Of a DNA stretch of 64,000 nt, positions 8,868 through 17,656 are shown piece by piece. This DNA is from Methanosarcina thermophila TM-1. Its GTDB lineage: Archaea; Halobacteriota; Methanosarcinia; Methanosarcinales; Methanosarcinaceae. Location: positions 2,046,001 through 2,110,000 of the forward strand of contig NZ_CP009501.1 in assembly GCF_000969885.1 (NCBI RefSeq), read 5' to 3'. The notes beneath the pieces are model-generated. The model ran no database searches. It worked only from the letters and a program-made list of their open reading frames with translations, and was not told the origin of the DNA. The position numbers were made by a program, and so were the translations under genes. Position 1 is the first letter of the stretch. Every line of letters begins with the position of its first letter.

Positions 8868-10847
8868 ATGTTTGGATTAAGCAAAGAAGCGGGATTCAAA
8901 TTGGATAATGCTCGTCTAATGAGGTTAATTTCCATTCTGTTCCCGCTAGCTATAATTTTCGCAGTAATATTCACGTTCTTATGGATGTTTGCAGCCGGAA
9001 AACTCGCTTATGCGCTTCGCGGGCTATTTACAGGAATACCTGCAATACTTTCCTGCCTTTTCATACTATTCATTTACAAGAAAGATGTAAGCTTACATGA
9101 CATAGACTTCTATCCGTCACTGAGCACAAAGTACCTTACATACCTGTTTGGGATATTTTATATCAGTTCCCTTGTTGTACTTCTGCTGTCTCAGGGAAGT
9201 AGACCACCATACTATTTCATCTTTATTTTAGGGCTCTACCTGTCGGTATTCCTGCAAATTTTCTCTAAAGAGATAAATCCATCTCTTATTCTGGCAGAGA
9301 CATTTCTAATTGCGATTAACCTGATTTATAGTGTTACATTAAATTACGATTTCTACTTCGGTACTACAGATATCCTGCCGCACATCTTTCTTTCAGAAGT
9401 TACTGCAATGTCCGGGCGCACGATTCCTACTTCTTTAAGTGATTACGCCTACTTCCCTCTTTATCATGTGCTTATTGCAGAAGCCTCTCAACTCCTGAAT
9501 ATAAGCACAAAATACTCACTTTTTTTGGTGACCGCCCCTATCTATGCAGTAACCATAATTTTTCTCTACTATCTTTTTAATTACATAACAAACAACAGGC
9601 AGATCTCGCTACTCTCATGTGTGCTGTTCTCAGTGAGTTCGGTTGTGCTCTATTATGGCGTAAATGTGATCACCCGTACAATGGCATTTATAATGTTCAT
9701 TGTATTATTGTACCTGGTTTATAGTGTCAATTTCAAAAAAGATAAACTTTCCTTAAAAACTCTCTCAGTGATTGTTGCGGTTTTTTTAACTCTGGTACAT
9801 AATGTATCCCTTCCTCAACTTGTCTTATTGCTGATTCTTCTTCTTGCATCGGAATATATTATAGGGAACGGGAGCTATATCAGCAAGCCTTTCTTTATAT
9901 TGCTTAACGTTATTTTCACTTCATACTGGTTCTTTATAGCATACATATTTGTACAGAGGAGCCTTGCCCCTCGTTTGCAGAGCCAGTTTTTGGATTCAAT
10001 AGTCTTAACTGCAGGAGGCGCTGAGGTACTCCAGGAAAGTTTGATTAATTTAGTAGGGCTTCTGGATAAATCGATATTTTTATTTTTTGCTTTGATAGGA
10101 ATAAGTTTTCTTCTGAAAAATTACAGGAACAATTATGCTTCCGTGCTGGGATTGTTTGCTCTGCTAACTCTGATATTTTATGTGCCCAATCCTCTCAACA
10201 CGATCTGGCAGTTTAAAGTCCTTTTCAGACTCGATCGATTTATGCTTTTCGTCAGCCCATTTATGGCTTTTGTAATGGGGTACGGCTTGTACATATTCTG
10301 GAATTATATGTCTAAATACGCCCCCAGAAAAGTCAACTCCGCTGCGCTAGTGGTTTTATTGTTCTCTACTTTCGTTCTTGTTTCTTCGGTCTTCAGTATT
10401 GGGGACTCGGACTTTCTTGGTCAGGGAGCAAGACACGAATACTTTACTTCTGAAGAGTTGAGCGGTTTTGAACATATTTTCAAGTATGTTCCTATCGATT
10501 CCTCAATCTATACCGATTATTATTCTTCAAGATTCTTCTATTTGCCACTGATTCCTGCAACATCAGCAGAAATGAATATCTCGTCATACGATAATTACAG
10601 AATCGGTGATGTAAACAAACTCTCACAATATAGAGGTTATATAGTCCTCCGAACCAAAGAATTTTTGAGGAGTGGGTTATATTTTGGTAGTGAGGAAAGT
10701 ACACTCAGAGACACTGCCAACTATTTCTATCAGGGATTGCCCGAAAACCAGCTTGAGCTGCAAAGCAACCTTGCAGGTCTTAGTAAGATTTATTCGAGCT
10801 CATCTACAGATATTTTCATTCCGCATAAGGGATTAGGCAATCCCTGA
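8868..10847 (+). CDS. Large polytopic membrane protein, GT-C-like (paralogue of 30911-32842)
   Basis: 659 residues, about 12-13 membrane helices in the first 500, then a soluble tail of about 150 residues. An outer-loop motif TTDILPH at about 166-172 followed by YFPLYHV 25 or so residues later matches, in position and spacing, GYDAYFH and YYPLAHI of the paralogue at 30911. This resembles the acidic first-loop motif of GT-C transferases, which take sugars from lipid-linked donors outside the membrane. GGAGAT lies a few bases before the ATG. It follows the GT2 pair by 186 bp. It could instead be a polymerase or an unrelated transporter; I am sure only of the topology and the paralogy. Confidence 0.65.
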   Translation: MFGLSKEAGFKLDNARLMRLISILFPLAIIFAVIFTFLWMFAAGKLAYALRGLFTGIPAILSCLFILFIYKKDVSLHDIDFYPSLSTKYLTYLFGIFYISSLVVLLLSQGSRPPYYFIFILGLYLSVFLQIFSKEINPSLILAETFLIAINLIYSVTLNYDFYFGTTDILPHIFLSEVTAMSGRTIPTSLSDYAYFPLYHVLIAEASQLLNISTKYSLFLVTAPIYAVTIIFLYYLFNYITNNRQISLLSCVLFSVSSVVLYYGVNVITRTMAFIMFIVLLYLVYSVNFKKDKLSLKTLSVIVAVFLTLVHNVSLPQLVLLLILLLASEYIIGNGSYISKPFFILLNVIFTSYWFFIAYIFVQRSLAPRLQSQFLDSIVLTAGGAEVLQESLINLVGLLDKSIFLFFALIGISFLLKNYRNNYASVLGLFALLTLIFYVPNPLNTIWQFKVLFRLDRFMLFVSPFMAFVMGYGLYIFWNYMSKYAPRKVNSAALVVLLFSTFVLVSSVFSIGDSDFLGQGARHEYFTSEELSGFEHIFKYVPIDSSIYTDYYSSRFFYLPLIPATSAEMNISSYDNYRIGDVNKLSQYRGYIVLRTKEFLRSGLYFGSEESTLRDTANYFYQGLPENQLELQSNLAGLSKIYSSSSTDIFIPHKGLGNP

Positions 10848-11001
10848 GATTTATTTTTAAAAACAATTTTTTACTTCGAGCCTGTCAACTTATATGGATA
10901 AAGTGGTATAGCAGGCATCTGTACAGGAGTAAAAGTTTTTATGAATTTTTGTCTCTGTCTGTATATATCCAGATCTGCAGTGTGACTGGATTAGGAATTA
11001 A

Positions 11002-11085
11002 AAAGTAAGTGGAATGCCTCGAAAGTAAGTGGAAATGTCTAGGAAAGTAAATGGAGATGTCTTGAAAGTAAGTGGAAATGCCTAG
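11002..11085. repeat. Four tandem copies of a ~21-bp repeat
   Basis: Units beginning AAAGTAAGTGGAAATG start at 11002, 11022, 11044 and 11065 (periods 20, 22 and 21) with a few substitutions. They sit between two convergent genes, directly after the stop of the GT4 gene at 11095. No coding sense and no spacers. Confidence 0.85.
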
Positions 11086-11094
11086 ACATCAATT

Positions 11095-12294
11095 TTAGGA
11101 TTTTGTTAGAAGTTCCTGGTATATGTCTACAGTTGTTTTAGCATGTGCTTCCCAGGTCAGCCCCCTCTGGATTATGCATTTACGCCCGAACTTGCCCATT
11201 TTCTCTCTTCGATTTTTATCGTCAAGCAATTTATTAATTTTTCTGGATAACTCGTCAGGACTTTTTGGAGGCACGAGATAGCCTGTTTCCCCGTCGACCA
11301 TGAGTTCAGGAATTCCACCTACGTCTGTCGCTACAACTGGAACCTCACAGGCAAGAGCTTCAAGTATTACGTTTGGTCTACCCTCAGAAAGAGAAGGCAA
11401 TACAAGAATATCCGAAGCTGAGATCCAGAGCGGAATATCTTCATGATTTACGGGACCAGTAAATTTAATATAATTCGCAATTTTGAGCTCATATGCCCTT
11501 TTTTCCAGATTTTTTTTCAGGCCGTCGTCCCTGCCTACCATAAAAAGATAGGTATCTTTGTCCACAAAGCTGTGTGCAGCCTCAATGAGGTAGTCCACGC
11601 CTTTTATTTTCCGAAGGGCTCCGACAAATAGAACAATATTTTTGTCTTGCGGCAGGTTTAATATACTCCTTGCATGTGCTTTTCCTGCAGGTTTGAACTT
11701 GCCAATATCAACACCATTTGGGACAACATGAACTTTATTCTTGTCTATTCCCAGATTAACTATGTGAAGCTTGAGATCCTCGCTGACAGAAAGAATTCTG
11801 TCTGCAAAACTCATTGCCTCTATAATCTGTTTTGAGGTGTAGGATCCTTCATAGGCAACCTTTCTTTCTATTGTACCGAGCGCACTTATTACAAGAGGGA
11901 TATTCCATCTCTTTGCAAGCTTCATCATCCCATACCCATCAGGATATGAAAAGTGTGCGTGGATAAGGGCTGGTATTGGCTTTATGTTTTTAACAGCATA
12001 TTTGGAAACAAAGAGAGAGTATGAAATCCCTGTAATGGGATAGAAATATTTCTTGGGTACAGCATATATATAACGTGGATAGTGAAGGTCATATTTTTCA
12101 GTATGCTCAATCCGGGGCAGTTTAAAAAAGTTATGATATGGAAATGAGGAAAAAGGAAGGACGAAAGGTTTTGGAGAAATAACTGTAACATCTACGCCCT
12201 GATTTGCAATTGAGTCTATACTCTGTTTTATGAATGTCCCAAGTTGAGGGTAATACCTGTTAGGAAATTCCTGACATACTTCCAATACTTTCAT
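11095..12294 (-). CDS. GT4 glycosyltransferase
   Basis: 399 residues with the GT-B fold of family 4. The N-terminal acceptor domain includes LIHAHFSYPDGYG near 130; the C-terminal donor domain includes VLFVGALRKIKGVDYLIEA near 220 and the full E-x7-E motif in EGRPNVILEALACEVPVVAT near 305, followed by DVGGIPE. GT4 enzymes retain the anomeric configuration and use nucleotide-sugar donors at the cytoplasmic face. The start is the ATG at 12292-12294; the ribosome site is weak. It stands alone, divergent from the next GT4 gene. The sugar transferred cannot be told from the sequence. Confidence 0.88.
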   Translation of the reverse strand: MKVLEVCQEFPNRYYPQLGTFIKQSIDSIANQGVDVTVISPKPFVLPFSSFPYHNFFKLPRIEHTEKYDLHYPRYIYAVPKKYFYPITGISYSLFVSKYAVKNIKPIPALIHAHFSYPDGYGMMKLAKRWNIPLVISALGTIERKVAYEGSYTSKQIIEAMSFADRILSVSEDLKLHIVNLGIDKNKVHVVPNGVDIGKFKPAGKAHARSILNLPQDKNIVLFVGALRKIKGVDYLIEAAHSFVDKDTYLFMVGRDDGLKKNLEKRAYELKIANYIKFTGPVNHEDIPLWISASDILVLPSLSEGRPNVILEALACEVPVVATDVGGIPELMVDGETGYLVPPKSPDELSRKINKLLDDKNRREKMGKFGRKCIIQRGLTWEAHAKTTVDIYQELLTKS

Positions 12295-12499
12295 AATCTT
12301 TTACTCTTTTTCGATTCGAATGCCTCAAAACAGACAGAGGAGAGAGTTAATCCTATAAAATACTTCTCTCCAAAATGCATTGAATCCATATTCCGGGTCT
12401 AATACTGAACCCCTGTTCTGGAAATTAAGAAAATAATAAGAAAAATTATGGGATAAAACTAATTAACTACTTTTGCTATTCTGGTAACCGGCTACAATT

Positions 12500-13684
12500 A
12501 TGTTTAAAAAAGTAAATAATATTTTTCTGGTTTACTACGGCTCCTTCAATGCTAAATCAGGTTCGAATGTCCATATTCTTGAGCTTCTTAGGAATTTGAA
12601 AAAATATACTGATATAGTCCTCTTTGCTCCCGGACAGAAAAGTGTAAATCGTTCCCTTGCCGGAGCAAAATATGTGCCTGTAATAGATAATAAATATCTT
12701 GTACAGCCTTCTTACGAGCTCATGCTTTCCTTCTATCTTCTGTACTCGTGCATAAAAAACAGACCTGATGTGCTTTACCTTCGACAGAATTCTTTTCCGT
12801 TCTTTCCCATAATGCTATGTAAAATCTTGAAGATCCCCTCAATTGTGGAAGTTAATGGGCTGGTTCTCGATGAGTTAAAAGTCAACCCGAATTCGCAGTC
12901 TTTTGCATACAGGGTCTTCTCTTATCTAGCACTTTGTTCTGAGAAGTTCAACTACAAGCACTGCGACAGAATTGTTTCTGTCACGGATAAGCTAAAGGAT
13001 GAACTTGTGAGATTATACTCGGTTCCGGAGAGTAAGATCCATATTATCAACAATGGGGCAAATACTGATGTATTCAAGCCTATGGACTCGAGACAGACAA
13101 GGAAAAAACTGCAGCTCGATGAATCAAAAAAATATGTATGTTTTGTCGGGCACCTTGCAGCCTGGCAAGGTGTTGAGTTTTTGATTCAGGCATCTCCTTT
13201 AATTCTTGAAAAATGTCCGGATGCTCGTTTCCTTATTATCGGGGATGGAGTTATGAAGGATAAACTGATTGAAATAACTTCCGAACTAGGAGTTTCGGAT
13301 AAGTTCACTTTTACCGGAAGAGTGCCCTACGAGCAGGTTCCTTTTTACATAAACGCTGCCGATGTCTGCGTTGCCCCTTTCATCAAGGAAAGAAACTCGA
13401 GAATAGGGCTTTCAGCCTTGAAAACATATGAATATCTTGCTTGTGGAAAGCCGATTGTGGCAAGCAGTATTCCGGGAGTTCACGATCTGATTGAGTCATC
13501 AGGCGGCGGGATTTCAGTAACTCCCGAGGATCCAGAGGAACTTGCTAATGCTGTAGTAAGATTACTTTCCGATGAAAAAGCCAGGGCTGAGATGGGAAAA
13601 AAGGGTCGTAAATACGTTGTTAAGAATCACAGCTGGGACGGAGTTGCAGGAAAGATTCTAGAAATATGTGAAGATATAGTCTGA
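12500..13684 (+). CDS. GT4 glycosyltransferase, WbuB-like subgroup (paralogue of 26823-28043)
   Basis: 394 residues, GT-B fold. The C-terminal domain reads YVCFVGHLAAWQGVEFL near 215, FLIIGDGVMKDKL near 250 and LKTYEYLACGKPIVAS near 315. The second Glu of the E-x7-E motif is present (YEYLACG) but the first is replaced, as in the subgroup with a KLYEYMAxGKP signature. It is strikingly similar to the GT4 at 26823-28043 over its donor half, including IGDGVMKD and SSGGGI, so the two are duplicates. It probably makes a related linkage of the same polymer. Confidence 0.87.
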   Translation: MFKKVNNIFLVYYGSFNAKSGSNVHILELLRNLKKYTDIVLFAPGQKSVNRSLAGAKYVPVIDNKYLVQPSYELMLSFYLLYSCIKNRPDVLYLRQNSFPFFPIMLCKILKIPSIVEVNGLVLDELKVNPNSQSFAYRVFSYLALCSEKFNYKHCDRIVSVTDKLKDELVRLYSVPESKIHIINNGANTDVFKPMDSRQTRKKLQLDESKKYVCFVGHLAAWQGVEFLIQASPLILEKCPDARFLIIGDGVMKDKLIEITSELGVSDKFTFTGRVPYEQVPFYINAADVCVAPFIKERNSRIGLSALKTYEYLACGKPIVASSIPGVHDLIESSGGGISVTPEDPEELANAVVRLLSDEKARAEMGKKGRKYVVKNHSWDGVAGKILEICEDIV

Positions 13685-14216
13685 TCTTATTTTGCTATAA
13701 TGTATTCTGACCTTATTCCTGAGATAATTTCTATCTCACAGGCAGATGCATAACCTTTACTTTATTATGATCTTCTACGTTCATGCGAACTTCATAAAAA
13801 TTCAGGACATAACATACATACTTTTATAATACAATGATCTAATTATAGTGATAACTATAGAAATTTAGTTAGAGGCTTATATACAATTTATTCACATTGT
13901 TTTCGGGGGATCAGTGTGAATTTGGGGATTAGCCTGAAAAAAAAAGGAGATTTATTTCAAGCCATCTGTTGTTGAATCCAATTAGATTCAATGACTTATG
14001 ATATGAATATTTCTCCAGAAATCTTCTATAGCCTGAATCCCGGGTAGTGGATACCATCTGATAATTTATAAAAAATTCAGGAAAAACATGCTAAATATTT
14101 TGACAAAAAATTGAGTAGACAGTCTTAAATTTTAAAGACATCGGGATACTTCCCTGTCTAACTTTGACTTAAACAAAATCCTAATTTAATTTTTATACTT
14201 GGCGTGGGTGATAGAA
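13685..14216. other. Intergenic region upstream of the disaggregatase-like gene
   Basis: About 530 bp without a gene. A hairpin (TGAGATA and TATCTCA, loop of 5) lies near 13711-13729, soon after the stop of the GT4 gene, and may be a terminator. A GCTTATATAC box lies at 13875-13884. Just before the start codon, 14175-14197 carries a 23-bp AT-rich sequence that recurs at 29163-29185. Confidence 0.55.
13875..13884 (+). promoter_or_regulatory. Candidate TATA box for the disaggregatase-like gene
   Basis: GCTTATATAC resembles archaeal box A. It would give a leader of about 310 nt. The AT tract TTTAATTTTTATACTT at 14185-14200 is an alternative promoter element much closer to the start. Neither can be chosen from sequence alone. 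Confidence 0.3.
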
Positions 14217-16886
14217 ATGTTGATAAAAAGATTAGGGATTTTTCTCCTGGTGATTTGCCTTATCTTTGCAAACGCACCGGTTGCTTCATGCAGAAGCGCC
14301 CCACCAATTGTTTATGTTTCCGGAAATGGGAGTGGGGATTTCAACTGTGATGGAAAAGATGATCATGTTCAGATAAATCAGGCTCTAAAATTTGTGGCAA
14401 GTAATCCTAAATATACAACTGTCCATCTCAAAGGACCTTTTACGTACGTTATTGACGATACTCTTTTAATTGGCAGCAATACTATTCTCCAAGGGGATTC
14501 GACTGCTGTGATAAAACTGGCAAATAATGCAGGCTGGAAATCAATGAAACCATTAATCCAGCAAATGAACAGTTATGGAAATAATAACATTGTAATAAGA
14601 GGGTTTGAGGTTGATGTAAACCATGATGGAAATCTTAAGGTTGATAAGGGTAAAGGGTACTACAATATAATGTATTTCCTTTACTGCAAAAACGTAACTG
14701 TATGCGATATGCATATGCATGATGGGCATGGAGACGGGCTGAGGATAAAATACAGTGAAAATATTCGGTTTTACAATAACACTATCGACAGACTTGGACA
14801 CGACGGCATGTTTGCAATTGAATGCCAGAATGTGGAAGCCTGGAATAATGCAATAACCTGCAGAACTAACAGTGCCCTTAGAATCTGGAACTCAAACCAT
14901 GTAAAGCTCCATGACAATCTAATAAACTCTTTTTATCACTGGAGTGCAGGAGGACCTGGAATCCAGATCGAGAAATCGGCAGGCATTATGGATGATATTG
15001 AGATTTACAACAATACAATCCATAACACATACGGGCCCGGAATCTGGCTTTTCAGCTACGATACCTCTTCGGCTACCCGTGAGCAGGGTAGAAATGTTCA
15101 TATCCACCATAACATCTTCTATAGCACTGGCACTAATCCTAGCATTACCTGGGTAGGGGGCATTATAACTAATGGATTTGAAGATACTCTCATAGAAAAC
15201 AACGTTTTTGACAGCGTATATCACTCGGCAATCGCCCATATGGATATGACTGGTGGCTCCTCAACCTATGCACCAGCAGGTGATGGATATACAACAATTG
15301 TCCGCAATAATATTATTGTAAATACCCTGTCACGTACAAAAGAGCCGAGCGGAACAGGATATGGAGTTATTAATTATCTGTCCGGAACACATACTTTTGT
15401 GCTGGAAAATAACTGTCTTTACAATAATAAAGCAGGCAACTATAAAAACTGTGCATCGAAATCTGATATCTATGCAGACCCTCTTTTTGCAGACCTGAAA
15501 AACCATGATTATCACCTGAAGTCAAAAGCAGGTCGCTGGAACGGAGAAAGATGGGTAAAAGACACAGTGACTTCTCCGTGCATTGATGCCGGTTACCCTC
15601 TCTCTGATTACACTAACGAGCCTGAAGATAATGGAGATAGGATCAATATTGGAAGATACGGAAACACAATCTATGCATCTCTCTCAGGAACTGGTCCTGG
15701 CGATAATCATGAGAACCCTGCATCTCAGGAATCTGTAATTCTAACAGTATCTGACAATCGTTTGCGTGAAAATTCTCCTGAAACTGTTCTCCATGATACG
15801 TCCTTTATTGATGTAGGAGGATTAGGTACTGACAGATACAGAGGTTTAATATCTTTTAATCTTAGCGAGTATACTGGTGCAGACATTAATAGGGCAACCC
15901 TCTCTCTTTTCTGGTATTATCCTGAAGGAATCACAAGACCTGAAGACACAGTAATTGAAGTCTACAGACCTGCTTCTTCCTGGAATGCAAATTATGTTAG
16001 CTGGAACAAACGGGATAAAGGAATTGCATGGAATAATGCAGGAGGAGATTGGTACGACAAAAATGGAGTCTTGCAGGGTAATACCCCATATGCAACGATC
16101 ACTTTTAAAGGCAGTACCCTGCCTGATAACAGGTACTACGAACTGGATGTGACAGATCTAGTGAAAGAGTATATCAGTGGCAAATATGCAAACACGGGCT
16201 TCCTGATAAAAGCCCGTAGTGAAAGCAATAACTATATTGCTTTCTATAGCAGTGACTGCGGAAATAAAAACCAGATACCAAAACTCAGTATAACAAAGAA
16301 AGTACCTGTAAATGTAACTATCACTGGAGCAAAGGATAACCGCCTTCGTGAAGCCTCCTCTGAAGCTGTTTTCCATGATACGCCCTTTATTGATGTCGGA
16401 GGATTGGGTACTGGCAGATACAGAGGGTTAATATCTTTTAATCTTAGCGAGTATACTGGTGCAGACATTGATAGAGCAACCCTCTCTCTTTTCTGGTATT
16501 ATCCTGAAGGAAGCACAAGATCTGAAGACACAGTAATTGAGGTCTACAGACCTGCTTCTTCCTGGAATGAAAGTTATGTTAGCTGGAACAAACGAGACAA
16601 AGGAATTGCATGGAATAATGCAGGAGGGGATTGGTACGACAAAAATGGAGTCTTGCAGGGTAACACCCCTTATGCAACGATCACTTTTAAAGGCAGTACC
16701 TTGCCTGATAACAGATACTATGAGCTGGATGTAACAGATCTCGTGAAAGAGTATGTCAGCGGCAAATATGCAAACACGGGTTTCCTGATAAAAGCCCGTA
16801 GTGAGAGAAACAACTATATTGCCTTCTATAGCAGTGACTGCGGAAATGAAAACCAGGTGCCAAGATTGAATTTGGTATATAGCTAA
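14217..16886 (+). CDS. Secreted disaggregatase-family beta-helix protein with two C-terminal repeat domains
   Basis: 889 residues. A Sec signal peptide (KRLGIFLLVICLIFANA) occupies about residues 1-27. A DFNCDGKDDHVQINQAL segment near 40 looks like an aspartate-rich calcium-type loop, and about 100-420 is a right-handed parallel beta-helix of the NosD/pectate-lyase kind (NNTI, NNVF, NNIIVN rungs). Two copies of a ~190-residue domain (DNRLRE...YWKP-free, with LSLFWYYPEG, GGDWYDKNG, YYELDVTDLV and GFLIKAR) begin at about 513 and 707; this is the disaggregatase-related repeat of Methanosarcina. Disaggregatase cuts the matrix polysaccharide so that cell packets disperse. The start is the ATG at 14217, with GGTGAT 4 nt upstream. 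Enzymatic activity is inferred from the family. Confidence 0.85.
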   Translation: MLIKRLGIFLLVICLIFANAPVASCRSAPPIVYVSGNGSGDFNCDGKDDHVQINQALKFVASNPKYTTVHLKGPFTYVIDDTLLIGSNTILQGDSTAVIKLANNAGWKSMKPLIQQMNSYGNNNIVIRGFEVDVNHDGNLKVDKGKGYYNIMYFLYCKNVTVCDMHMHDGHGDGLRIKYSENIRFYNNTIDRLGHDGMFAIECQNVEAWNNAITCRTNSALRIWNSNHVKLHDNLINSFYHWSAGGPGIQIEKSAGIMDDIEIYNNTIHNTYGPGIWLFSYDTSSATREQGRNVHIHHNIFYSTGTNPSITWVGGIITNGFEDTLIENNVFDSVYHSAIAHMDMTGGSSTYAPAGDGYTTIVRNNIIVNTLSRTKEPSGTGYGVINYLSGTHTFVLENNCLYNNKAGNYKNCASKSDIYADPLFADLKNHDYHLKSKAGRWNGERWVKDTVTSPCIDAGYPLSDYTNEPEDNGDRINIGRYGNTIYASLSGTGPGDNHENPASQESVILTVSDNRLRENSPETVLHDTSFIDVGGLGTDRYRGLISFNLSEYTGADINRATLSLFWYYPEGITRPEDTVIEVYRPASSWNANYVSWNKRDKGIAWNNAGGDWYDKNGVLQGNTPYATITFKGSTLPDNRYYELDVTDLVKEYISGKYANTGFLIKARSESNNYIAFYSSDCGNKNQIPKLSITKKVPVNVTITGAKDNRLREASSEAVFHDTPFIDVGGLGTGRYRGLISFNLSEYTGADIDRATLSLFWYYPEGSTRSEDTVIEVYRPASSWNESYVSWNKRDKGIAWNNAGGDWYDKNGVLQGNTPYATITFKGSTLPDNRYYELDVTDLVKEYVSGKYANTGFLIKARSERNNYIAFYSSDCGNENQVPRLNLVYS
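15753..16883 (+). repeat. Internal tandem duplication of the C-terminal domain, period 582 bp
   Basis: Two in-frame copies begin at 15753 and 16335, exactly 194 codons apart. Long stretches are nearly identical in DNA, such as the region encoding ISFNLSEYTGAD through LFWYYPEG. The near identity suggests recent duplication or ongoing homogenisation. Confidence 0.9.
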
Positions 16887-16924
16887 GGTTATTACCCTAA
16901 AATGAGACTTCCATTGCTTCCGGG

Positions 16925-16948
16925 CTGAGAACAGAGCTCTGTTCTCAG
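16925..16948. terminator. Perfect 24-bp palindrome after the disaggregatase-like gene
   Basis: CTGAGAACAGAG is followed directly by its reverse complement, 38 bp after the stop codon. As RNA it could form a long hairpin at the transcript end; as DNA it could bind a dimeric regulator. There is no T-run directly after it, so a terminator role is uncertain. Confidence 0.4.
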
Positions 16949-17422
16949 AGCTCTGAGTACCGGATGTTTTGGAATATCTCCCTGTGCTGTGTGAGAAATA
17001 TGGAGTTCTCAAGAATCTCCGGTAAGAAGAAGTATTTTAAGCAAAACATCTTAGCTTTTAGGAGTATCAAAGGCTAAGCTCACTAATTTATTAGCTGGAT
17101 ACAGCTATCAACTGAGTTGTAATATGTCTGCGGATATTTTATTTACTTTCCAATCTTTACTCTATTGTTAAGTTTTGTTCTGGAAGTTGCGAATGTTACA
17201 GAAGCCACTTGACTTTACTATCGAACCCTGAGTAGAAGGTTCTGTAGAGAAGTTCTGCAGGTAAAACCTAGATTTATCTATTTTTCAAGAAGTTATGTTC
17301 AGATTCGTATTGAATTTTTACTAAAAATATTTAAACACAAAGGCTTTTATCTATTGTAGAAATCTCCTTATGAAGTTAATTAGAACCTGATTTTTGTTGA
17401 AGAATCCCGCCGAAATAAACCC

Positions 17423-17541
17423 GAACTTAACACTGAATACAAGCAAGTGAACTCAAACTTAACACTGAATATAAGTAATTAAATTCAAACTTAACACTGA
17501 ATATAAGTAATTAAATTCAAACTTAACACTGAATATATATA
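17423..17541. repeat. 32-bp tandem repeat, about 3.7 copies
   Basis: Units start at 17423, 17455, 17487 and 17519. Copies 2 and 3 are identical; copy 1 has several changes and copy 4 is cut short where a TATATATAATATAT tract begins. The core is AAACTTAACACTGAATATAA. It lies just upstream of the flippase gene. Confidence 0.92.
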
Positions 17542-17656
17542 ATATATCCAAGACTTTAAAATTCAAAATTTAAAGGTACTTTGTATGAACAAAAGTGGCT
17601 ATTTTCATAACTTTCTTAGATCGAAATTACTAAAAACGGAGTTTTTTTAAGGTGAT

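Larger units (their letters stand above)
16887..17656. other. Intergenic region with a palindrome and a 32-bp tandem repeat
   Basis: About 770 bp between the disaggregatase-like gene and the flippase gene. It holds a perfect 24-bp palindrome at 16925-16948 and a 32-bp tandem repeat at 17423-17541, both listed separately. ATATATATAATATAT near 17534-17547 could be the flippase promoter. No gene was recognised. Confidence 0.6.

Noticed and set aside
16428-17012. Leftward 194-residue frame over the end of the disaggregatase-like gene
   Set aside because: Antisense shadow of the repeat domain; a similar shadow exists opposite the first repeat copy.
17423-17541. Possible CRISPR array from 32-bp repeats
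   Set aside because: The units are directly contiguous with no spacers between them and no cas genes are near.
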